From Diplolepis rosae (taxonomy: Eukaryota > Arthropoda > Insecta > Hymenoptera > Diplolepididae), in contig JAPYXD010000752.1 of assembly GCA_030998225.1 (NCBI GenBank), forward strand, positions 17,190,501-17,254,500: a stretch of 64,000 nt of DNA, in the 5' to 3' direction. Made by a program: the position numbers and the translations under genes. Below, piece by piece: positions 55,640 to 64,000 of this stretch (its first letter is position 1; every line of letters begins with the position of its first letter). The notes below the pieces were generated by a model, which saw nothing but the letters and a program-made list of their open reading frames with translations, did no database searches and was not told the DNA's origin.

Positions 55640-58060
55640 GTTAGTTACAGAATACATCTGTATCAATTTAAATTTACACTTTATAAATTTAAAAAAATTC
55701 ATGAAACTGAACCTGCTCTAAACTTTTGCTAGCCGTGGCTTTTTTTTCTTTTTACTAAATCTAAACGGTAGTCCAATAGCTTACAGATGTCAGAATGGAA
55801 TAAAAAAAGATTGATAAGCGTACACAAACTACTGAATTACCATTCTGATTCAACTGAATGGAAGTAAAAAAATTGTGTCTTGGCTAGGAAGTTTCAGCCA
55901 GCTTGAGCTTCATAAAAAATGTACAATTTTTAATCTGAAAGACCATTAATAGTTTTCCATGTAAGTTATTATTCTTTTTATTTAAATCAGAAACTGAGAA
56001 CATGCAACCTGTTAATTTGTAATTAGGTTCTTAAAGTTTATGTCTTTAGAAACCTTATTGGAAGTTTAAGATTCCAACCTTTTGATTTGTAATTAATATA
56101 CCAGCATTAAATAGAGAACTTCTGTATGAATTGAAAATATAATTTACTGTAGAGAGTAAAATTATGAGCCTCCCTTCTTATTATGCACATAAAACTAATA
56201 TTAACTGCGAGCTTCTATGCATATGACTACATTAAATTTATTACACTTTTGTAAAATAAATTTGTGTTATATTTATGATCATTTTTAGGAGCACAGTTTA
56301 TAAATATACTTCTTTTATTTTACAAGTTTTGATTGGCAACGCTGCTGATTCACGGAAATAAGTAATTTTTATTGTCTCTTACGCAATTAATTGCTCCGAT
56401 TATACGGGACTAGAAATATTATCCTTGAGATAGTAGTTGAGCTTGGGCTGTCACATTAAAATCATAAAAATCCAACTTAAAATGTTGAAATTACTCGTTA
56501 ATCTTTTCAGCTATTTTTACCAATCCTCGTGCGTGACTCGATTATTAGTTCTCTCAGATGCACGAGTGGGTGTTTTCACTTGATTAGAGCTATTTAACAA
56601 AAAATATGTCATTAACAAAAATACATCTTCAAGTCAATAATTTTTGTTTAATATTTTATTTTTAGAATTCACCTAACGACATAATAATAAATATAACATT
56701 TAGTAATTTGAAAATTAGCATTTGATTTTTTATTTATTTTCTTTTATAATACACAAAAAGTAACTGAAAAAGTATTTGAACTCAACGATGTCAACTTGAC
56801 ATATGAATAATAAAGTCGTCAGCGATTTTCATCGATTCGCACAGAAAGAAAGTCTTACTTTCACAGATTAAGTATTTTATGTTTAAAAAGATATCCACCT
56901 AAGCTCAAAATTCTTTATACTATTCATTTTGTTTTACACGAATAAGTTTAAATCATACGTAATTCATTAATTTGAAGTAATACTGTATCGAAATTAAGCC
57001 TTCTATTTAACTCTAATTCAACTTATAAAGTAATAAATAATATTCCAAGCCTAAACTTTATTTAGAGCTTAAGTTTATTAAAGGTATTTCAGTTTCTAAT
57101 TATCAGATGCATTAATTAATTTTTGAAGATTTTTTATCATATTAGAAACCCTACTTGGCCGGACAAGCAACATAACTTCACAAATACAATGCCAGTTGAT
57201 AAGCTGCATATGCTTCATTGCATACCACACGAATCACAAGGAAAAGTGCCGCTTTAAGGTATTACTAACGTGGTAAAGAGAATTGAAGTGAGCTGCGAAT
57301 CAAATCGGCTCACCGTGAATTTGCATGCGAATAAATAGAAATATGGCAACAGCGAATCACCTCTACATATATATCTATATATTTTTTCCCTCTCCCTTTG
57401 CCGTCCCAGTCCAAGCATAACATAACCAAATATTTGACGTTTTCAATAGTAATAAAATCGAATTATTCAAAATGAACATTTCGAGCTGTATTTTGCAGCG
57501 TTGCCAAGTCAAAATAGTGGAGTGATCGAAGTGTCAGATTCCAACTTTCCTATTTTTTTGGGGGGCAAACTAAATAGTGAAATTGGATGCAGTTCAGCGG
57601 AAATGAATTTCTACTTATATTTGCGTCATGTGTAATTTTTTCGTAAATTTTTGAGGACTAGTTTTCATTCTATCAAGAAACAAAAAATATCCCCATAAGA
57701 ACGTATAGGATTTATAATATTTTTCGAATTTTTTTTTTATAAAAAACTAAGTGGTGAAGAATTTTAGAAACTTCTGAGGAAAACGACTTTTTCGTTACTA
57801 ATACCTTAACGTGCAAATAATTTATTCTATTTTCAAAGGAATTATTGTGTCCTACGAAATAAATCATTTAATTGGTTTACAGAAGATGATTTCAATTTTA
57901 GTGATCTATTTGGTGGAACAAGAAAGTTGTTCTTTTTTATTGAGATGCTATAACTAGTTAAGAAGGTTATTACTGTTTGATATAACCTAAATTTAGACTT
58001 TTGGATAGACAAATTCGAAAAAACAGCTGATAATAGGACATAAATGGTGAAAATCATTCT
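55640..58060 (+). other. ARID2 second intron, first part
   Basis: AT-rich with no coding sequence seen. GCAGCGTTGCCA-like words occur near 56333 (inverse) and 57497. Confidence 0.45.
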
Positions 58061-58072
58061 TCTGCTTGCTAT

Positions 58073-58215
58073 CGTTCGACCACGTGTTGCTCGCGCGACT
58101 CAAAAAACAATCCTAAACTTAGGTTGGGAAATTCTCCCTCCTTTGATGTACTGATTCATTGGACTCGGCCCCTTCTGACTATCACTTGTTCCGGTCAATG
58201 GCACACAGCTTCCCA
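58073..58215 (+). pseudogene. Mariner transposase scrap
   Basis: Reads VRPRVARATQKTILNLGWEI and LPP, then in another frame DSAPSDYHLFRSMAHSF. This corresponds to the 'NARPHVA...LGWEVLPHPPYSPDLAPSDYHLFRSMAH' part of mariner transposase with about 8 residues lost. Only about 45 codons survive and no termini are visible. Confidence 0.8.
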
Positions 58216-58496
58216 GCAAATAAAAAAAGATTGAATATATTAGATCTTATTGAATCGTGTGTCTTAATAGTACAATTACGATTGGATGAATCTAACGTCA
58301 ATTTCTTCATTCATTTTTACTTAACGTCTTCTTTAATTCTTAAATAATTTTATCAGAGGATTTAAATCGTCTGTTTTTGTTTGGTAATATTTTATTGTGA
58401 TGAGATCGCACTTTTTAGACTTTTTATTCTGTAATAATTCTTCTTAACTTCTACAATTTTACTGCATATATAATCTTTCTTAGGGTGGATTAAAAC

Positions 58497-58807
58497 ATTT
58501 TTTCTGTACAGTTTTTGTGAATTCAGCTATTTAGACCGATTTTACAGTTTTCACGCGTACACAGACTTTATATCGTTTGTTACCACAATGTTTATCCATC
58601 ACACGTGCAATTTTTTAAGTTTCTACCCTTTGTATTTTTATAGAAAAATTTTTTTGTACAGTTAAAATTTTTTTTTTGTAAATTTGGTTATTTAGACCAA
58701 TTTTATAGTTTCACACGTGCAATTCTTTTATATAATTTTTCACCACAATGTTTATCCGTCACACGTGCAATTTTTTAAGTTTCTTCCTTTTGTACTTTTT
58801 ATAGAAA
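58497..58807 (+). repeat. Two tandem copies of a 155-bp unit
   Basis: Copy 1 (58497-58650) and copy 2 (58655-58807) share CACAATGTTTATCC, TCACACGTGCAATTTTTTAA and TTTTTATAGAAA. The second runs directly into the hammerhead-like motif at 58818. Tandem terminal repeats ending in a hammerhead are the arrangement described for Penelope-like elements. Confidence 0.7.
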
Positions 58808-58817
58808 TAAATTCTCA

Positions 58818-58849
58818 CTGTTGAGGACTCTAATCTGAGTCGAAACGTT
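58818..58849 (+). ncRNA. Degenerate hammerhead-like motif
   Basis: CTGTTGA, one G, stem GACTC, loop TAATCT, stem GAGTC, then GAAACGTT. It has the architecture of the motif at 31735 with different but still paired stem II bases. A6 of the core is U here, which should abolish cleavage. Confidence 0.4.
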
Positions 58850-58857
58850 TGAAAATA

Positions 58858-58916
58858 TGAAACTTTGAATTACATTTTTTCTGGACCCTAAAGCCAACTA
58901 AGAATATCAACAATAC
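58858..58916 (+). repeat. Dispersed repeat (CTGGACCCTAAAGCCAAC), copy 1
   Basis: GAAACTTTGAATTACATTTT and TTCTGGACCCTAAAGCCAAC recur at about 62958-63014 in the same orientation, differing at few sites. It follows the hammerhead-like motif and may be the tail of the same element. Confidence 0.75.
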
Positions 58917-59139
58917 TTAATATAATTCATAATTAATTAATAATTAATTATCATTTCATAAAGTTTGTAAATATTGAATGCAGAAAATCTGAGTTATTTA
59001 GTTTAAATTACAGAATAACTTTGTTTTACATGTTCTTCAGAAATTCCGATATTCTCACGAATAAAACTTTTCGGTGCTGAAATGTCGAAAAACTGTGCTC
59101 AATGTTTCTTGACCAGGAAGGATCGTGATAAATTCTTAA

Positions 59140-59772
59140 GGTAGTTTTCGTGTCAAAAATCAGGTCTTTAGAAAAAAAGTTTTTCTGTGATTTTAATACT
59201 TGAAATGATGTTGTCAGTCGTGTCTTATGAAAGAAAAAATATTATTTGTCATGAAAAAAATTTAATACACACAAAAAGTAATATTTTTAATAATTTTATT
59301 TGTTAAAGAATTTTCCCATACTACCACTTCTTACCAATTTTTGAAAAATGATTGGATTTCCATAAATTATGGCTTATTTTTTCGGGAAAATATTCTCTAC
59401 AGTTTCCAATTTTAAAAGTAAATAAAGAAACTTCAAATATAGTTATTTTAAAAAAATTCTTTTAGCGATTCCAGGCAGTGAAAATTTTACTTTAGAAATT
59501 GGAAACAGTAAAGTTGTAGAGAATATTTTTCCCGAAAAATAACCTATAATTTATAAAAATCCAATAATTTTTTAAAAATGTATAAAAAGCGATAGTAAGG
59601 AAAAATTTTATTGCAACAAAGATGAAAAGTATTATTTTTCGTAAGTTTTAGACTTTTTCATAAAATATAATGTTCTTTCTTTCTTAAGACACGACTGATA
59701 AAATGATGACAAATATTAAAATCATAGAAAAACTTTTTTTCCAGTGAGCTAATCTTTGGCGCGACAACTACC
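59140..59772. mobile_element. TTAA-flanked foldback MITE, GGTAGTT family
   Basis: TTAA (59136-59139), GGTAGTTTTCGTGTCAAAAA at the left; the inverse ...CGACAACTACC at the right, then TTAA (59773-59776). Arms of about 300 bp include GTCGTGTCTTATGAAAGAAA and TTTTTCGGGAAAATATTCTC. It is related to 42532-43846 in termini and interior. Confidence 0.85.
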
Positions 59773-59776
59773 TTAA

Positions 59777-61243
59777 AATAGAAATAGATTTACGAAGATA
59801 GCTGATTCTAAATTGGCTAAAAAGATGTGAATTAGATGTGATGGACATCATTCCAGATCGATGTGTGGCTGTAAAATGATTAACTTTGACCAAGGTCAAA
59901 TGGTAGAGGAGATAAAAACGGACGCAGAAAGACTACTTTTGGTTTTGATAATGAAAAAACAATGTTCTGATAGATTTTGCTAAAATTAAACCATTACTGT
60001 TACACCTTATGAATACTTTTTCAATGATTTTTTGATCAGCAAGAAATTCTTTTTAAGAATACTACTGCATAGTTCCGGAAAATTTTTGAAACTACTTTTA
60101 AATTTTCTCAGAATTTATCGTCAAATTCCCATTTAAGTACGTTTGATTTTTATATTAAAAATGTTTTCTACGTAGTTTGTAGGAAAAGAAAAGTGGAAAG
60201 TGATAAATGAGAAACTTTATACAAAAATACGACTATTGTAGCTCATCTCAGTTTCATAAGCAAGCAATGAAAAAAGCATAATAAAAATACTTCAGCGTTT
60301 TAATCCTCGAGTTTTCACAGAGTAAAACTACATACTTTTGCTGAAAATTTTTCTAAAATCTTCTCTGTTCATTTTATAATTCTCCACGTAATCGTGTTGG
60401 ATTTAACTTGGCTTTGAATTAAAATGAAATCTGTCGAAAACACATTTTGTTGAGAGTTCTACTTTAAGTGACGAATAAAACGAATTAATTCTTGATATAA
60501 ATGGCCGTCGCGACGACTCTAGATTTACTACTGAGTGTTTACAATTTACTACACATATTATGAACGTAGTCTCGTATACTGCACTAATAATGACGCACTA
60601 AGGTGTTCCCCCCCTCTGGGTTTCTGTTTAACGAGTGGAGACAGTGAAAAAAGGGTGGGGAGAAGTTATACCACGTGCTTCAGGTTAGTGAAGAGAATCT
60701 CTGTCGAGGAAGTATAGTAAACAAAACAGAGCAGAGTCTCGGATCGCCCAGAAAAAATTTTCATGTGGTTGAACAAAATTGTTTTGTTCACTGTATTTGG
60801 TTTATTTTAAGGGCATGTGATACTTAGGAAGTTTGAAAATTTTATTGATTTTAGGCTTCTACATGTTTTTGTACAAAATACATAAAATTTTGTTTGCAAC
60901 ATTGGAAAATATATTTTTATTATCATAACTAAAATTAGTCTATTTACGTTCGTTTTTATCCTCTACGACTTTTCTAAGTTTTGAAAATAAAATTTTATGT
61001 ATTTTGGACGTTAATATGTAAAACTGGATAATCCGAGTTTCTCCTTTCTTTCTCCTTCGTTCCCTCTCTTTTAGAAATTAGAAGGAGGTAGTATGGAATG
61101 AGAAAGTTGAGTAAGCTGAAACAGAAAAATCAGATTTAAAGTGGATCAACCAGATCATGTGACCAAATTCCTGTAAAAGATCGTGCAAGACATGAACGAA
61201 TAAATGTATAATTTAGTCACGTGGTCCGATTGATCAATGGCCT
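59777..61243 (+). other. ARID2 intron, no feature
   Basis: AT-rich. A CCCCCCTCTGGG patch near 60608 stands out, but no gene or repeat can be supported. Confidence 0.4.
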
Positions 61244-61760
61244 TAAGGCGATCGATCAACCACACATGTGACCAAATTTCTATGGAAGTTCATGCAAGAT
61301 AACTTTTTTAATTTACAAAGTATCTTTCTGAAAATTTGGCAAACGTAACAAAAGATAATAAAAAAACGTCTGTTAACTTCTTTTTAGTCAAAATTTTGAA
61401 AAAAATTCCAAAACTTATCGACAATTACAGTTAACTGTAAAAATGTTTGCAAAATTTTCACTCAAGCGAAGTTGATAGACGTTCATTATCGTCTTTTCTT
61501 ATTATTTCCAAATTTTCAGGAAGATATTTTGTAAAATGAATAAGTTATCTTACACGAACTTTTACAGGAACTTGATCACGTGATCTGGCTGATCCATGGC
61601 CTTAAAATATCAATAAACTGCTTTATTGATGAGAATTATATGAAAGAAATTTTTTTAGAACCTCTTATAATTGGTGATGATTTTTTTATTTAAAGCCAAG
61701 GATCAATGAGACCACGTGACCAAATTTCTGTAAAAGTTCTGGTTGATCCACGGCCTTTGA
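61140..61760. repeat. Foldback and scattered copies of a GATCAACCAGAYCACGTGACC motif
   Basis: The arms 61244-61420 and about 61440-61612 are inverse (GGCCTTAA ends; ACCAAATTTCT, AGTTCATGCAAGATAACTT). Further partial copies lie at 61142-61190, about 61700-61760 and 62170-62200, each with GATCAACCAGA and CACGTGACCAAATTT-like parts. Confidence 0.7.
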
Positions 61761-62590
61761 ATCAGAACAGAACACCACTCTATCCTCTTTTTCTTTTACA
61801 ACAAAGCCATGGTGTGAAGGTGTGTGATTTCTAAATCAACCATATAAAATATAAATACCTCTCCTCTCACGGATTATTGATCATTTCATATTAATTCAAC
61901 CCAAATAAGTCGGTTGGATAAAATATATACATCTCGTAGCTGATACCCACTTTTGCGCTTTATAACGGTTTTTCCAGTGAGCCTGCTTTTGTAGGCCCGA
62001 ATTGCCGATTTTTGTCGATAACTGTCACTACAGTTGAGAAAGGGTTGGAAGTACCGATTTACCCTTTTCTACCATATAGAGAGGTCTTTCACTACCAAGA
62101 AATTGCGCTATACATTAGAAAAAAAGACGTTGGTAATTTCAGAACACTCTTATTGGGAATCAAGAGGGATTAAGGCCATGGATCAACCAGACCAAGTTTT
62201 TTTGTAAGAGAAAAAGCGTAATTTTTTTATTGTACCTTCAATCTGCGATGCTTGTTTCATGCAGTTGACCTTCCAAATTTGAAAACCATTTTTCCCCTTT
62301 TCTAGCTGTTTTCAAAAAATTATTTTTCAAAAAATTCTATGGTGGTGTTGTCTCTTAAAAAATAAATAATAAGGGATAGATTTCGTACTACACTGTTAGA
62401 AATTTCTACCGTAATTTCCCGAAACACGTGACTTAAGTTTTATTCAGTTACAGTTTCGTAAAATTACGATAGAATTATGGAAAATTAAGTTACTTTTTAG
62501 TAAATTTAAAAGACGATTTCTTAATTTTCAGTTATAAAGTGTTTAATTAACTATTAATTTTTTCTAAATCATTTCATTTCATCATTAGAA
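61761..62590 (+). other. ARID2 intron, no gene seen
   Basis: AT-rich intronic DNA. Words such as CAGTTACAGTTTCGTAA (about 62448) recur near 63860. Confidence 0.35.
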
Positions 62591-62591
62591 C

Positions 62592-62917
62592 TATATCTAC
62601 TATATCGACCTTATCAACCTGTAATTTCGAATTAACTCAACTTCATTCAAGACTAGATGGAATTTTTAATATATTTGAAAAAAATTTCCGTGAAAAAATC
62701 AACGCTTCGACTCCGCTGGGTATCGAGCCCAGGTCCTTTTGATTGCCGGTCGAATGCTCTATCATCTGGACTACGGAAGTTCCACACAACTTTTTCTCAC
62801 AGAATCTATTTATACCTCATCATCACTCACTGTGATAACGGAACTCTACTATATTGACCTTATCAACCTGTGATTTAGAATTAAGATAACGTCATTCAAG
62901 ACTAGATGGAATTTTCA
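62592..62917. repeat. Direct duplication flanking a tRNA-like sequence
   Basis: CTATATCGACCTTATCAACC...CATTCAAGACTAGATGGAAT at 62592-62662 is repeated with few changes at 62847-62917. The tRNA-like copy lies between the two. Confidence 0.75.
62708..62785 (-). pseudogene. tRNA-Ala-like sequence (anticodon GGC)
   Basis: The minus strand reads TAGTCCAGATGATAGAGC (A-box area), then anticodon stem TTCGA with loop CCGGCAA, and a T-arm CTGGGCTCGATACCCAG with B-box GGCTCGATACC. The anticodon stem is partly mispaired and the acceptor stem is poor, so it is a tRNA-derived repeat, not a working tRNA gene. Confidence 0.65.
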
Positions 62918-62957
62918 ATATAATAATGAAACAGGACTTTTATCGACCCTTAGTATT

Positions 62958-63014
62958 GAAACTTTGAGTTACATTTTTTCTGGACCCTAAAGCCAACTAA
63001 CAACATCAACAATA
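62958..63014 (+). repeat. Dispersed repeat (CTGGACCCTAAAGCCAAC), copy 2
   Basis: Second copy of the 58858-58916 sequence, directly followed by a truncated tRNA-like unit. Confidence 0.75.
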
Positions 63015-63057
63015 TTTGAATATTTTCAATATATTTGAAAAAAAAATTCTGTGAAAA

Positions 63058-63118
63058 AATCAACGCTTTGACCCCGCTGGGTATCGAGCCCAGGACCTTT
63101 CGATTGCCGGTCGAATGG
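63058..63118 (-). pseudogene. Truncated tRNA-Ala-like sequence
   Basis: Minus strand CATTCGACCGGCAATCGAAA followed by the T-arm CTGGGCTCGATACCCAG. The anticodon arm and T-arm are intact but the 5' half (A box) is missing. Confidence 0.65.
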
Positions 63119-63119
63119 T

Positions 63120-63640
63120 GTTGAATCGTAATGAATATTCTGATACTTGTATCTGGAAATTCTGAAACTTGTAACAGGAATAATTTTACTAATTCTTCCA
63201 TATCATTTCGACACATGAAATTATTGTTTAGTTTAGGTAATGTTTAACAATTAACAGAGTGTCTAAAAAAAGGTATGTCCATGGCGCGCACGATATTCCC
63301 AGTCAACATCATCTGAAACAAATAAATCCAAAATTTTCTTTATTAATATGACTATAGCTCTAAAGTGACAAAGCGGATTTTTTTTATATTGAAAAATAAC
63401 AAAATGTTGGCAAATTTAATCAAAAAATTTCGAAAGCCGACTTTTTTAAAAATTTAACTATGATAAAAGAATGTTACTTACACTTAATCAGCGATCCCTG
63501 CTTCACCTAATACTCCTGCTTGATATTTTTAAATATATAACCTATCGAAAATTCAAAAGAAAAATCGATTGTTCATATTTGAGATAGTAGAATGACCCCT
63601 TAACGTTATTTAAGACTAGATGGCATTTTCAATATATTTT
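63120..63640 (+). other. ARID2 intron, no gene seen
   Basis: AT-rich DNA between two tRNA-like units. Nothing to call. Confidence 0.35.
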
Positions 63641-63644
63641 GAAA

Positions 63645-63795
63645 CAAAAATTCTGTGAAAAAGGAAACGCTTCCACTCTGTTGGGTAGTGGCTCTATAGC
63701 TCAGATGATAAAGCATTCGACTAGCAATCGAAAGGTCCTGGGCTCGATACCCAGCGGAGTGGAGGCGTTCCTTTTTTCACAGAAAAAATTTGTCA
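63645..63795. repeat. Inverted repeat enclosing a tRNA-like sequence
   Basis: ACAAAAATTCTGTGAAAAAG and GAAACGCTTCCACTCTGTTGGG on the left are mirrored at 63755-63792 (CCCAGCGGAGTGGAGGCGTTC, CTTTTTTCACAGAA). The tRNA-like unit forms the loop. The same outer sequence flanks the copy at 62.7 kb. Confidence 0.75.
63690..63769 (+). pseudogene. tRNA-Ala-like sequence (anticodon AGC)
   Basis: GGCTCTA acceptor, TAGCTCAGATGATAAAGC (A box), anticodon arm TTCGA-CTAGCAA-TCGAA with anticodon AGC, and T-arm CTGGG-CTCGATA-CCCAG (B box GGCTCGATACC). The anticodon and T stems pair fully. The acceptor stem has mismatches at both ends and two G-T pairs, and the D stem has one mismatch. The cloverleaf is good enough for a recent tRNA-derived repeat; a functional tRNA-Ala is unlikely. 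Confidence 0.6.
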
Positions 63796-64000
63796 GGAAT
63801 AATTGTACGTTCTGGGTAACTGAAGTTTTATGCAGTTACATATAACTGAAAATGTTGTTAGTTGTTACAGTTTCGTAACTTAACGATAAATTTTATAAAA
63901 ATTCTGTTACAGTTTAGTAGTATTAAGATACTTTTGATGACAATTCAGTTGACTTTCATTATATTAAGAAAAATTTCAGAAAATTTAGTACATTTTTCGC

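Overview
The window is AT-rich animal nuclear DNA with spliced genes (GT-AG introns, AATAAA/ATTAAA signals) and a very dense load of decayed transposons. It is almost certainly from an insect. It carries SLIMP, the seryl-tRNA-synthetase-like mitochondrial protein described from insects, several mariner-family elements, an R1-like LINE and a Ty3/Gypsy element of CsRn1 type. Hymenoptera is my guess from overall resemblance, not something the sequence proves.

Five host genes can be supported. On the minus strand in one block lie UQCRQ (45166-45795, complex III subunit, 2 exons, 83 aa), SLIMP (46291-48500, 2 exons, 469 aa) and a ZNF593/Bud20 homologue (48526-50646, 3 exons, 140 aa). The ZNF593 stop and the SLIMP start are only 25 bases apart, so the two may share a transcript. 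On the plus strand, ARID2/BAP170 begins at 53579 downstream of the clearest CpG-rich promoter in the window; two exons are visible and the rest lies beyond the right edge. Also on the plus strand, a catalytically dead serine protease homologue has four exons (24143 to 36656). Its 10.9-kb intron holds a LINE, an ITm transposon and several MITEs.

The remainder is mobile DNA. 1-13,800 holds foldback elements, a tandem-repeat transposon, decayed Gypsy pol and gag, a dead mariner nested in a TTAA element, and a CCCTAGCG-ended MITE family. 15,568-18,905 is a dead mariner split by a 2.9-kb Foldback-like element with a 9-bp target duplication and 152-bp internal repeats. 19,443-20,556 is a second mariner. 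24,522-26,374 nests a solo LTR inside a MITE, followed by an ITm element. 29,400-34,530 holds LINE fragments. 38,618-41,545 is a Gypsy element with a tRNA-Trp primer site. 41,546-44,385 is a giant palindrome whose centre was hit by two TTAA-specific elements. 58,000-64,000 holds mariner scraps, a TTAA MITE, two-copy repeats ending in a hammerhead-like motif, and tRNA-Ala-like sequences inside inverted repeats.

UQCRQ and SLIMP both act in mitochondria; ZNF593 acts in 60S ribosome export and ARID2 in PBAP chromatin remodelling. Apart from the tight ZNF593-SLIMP pair, nothing suggests the neighbours work together.
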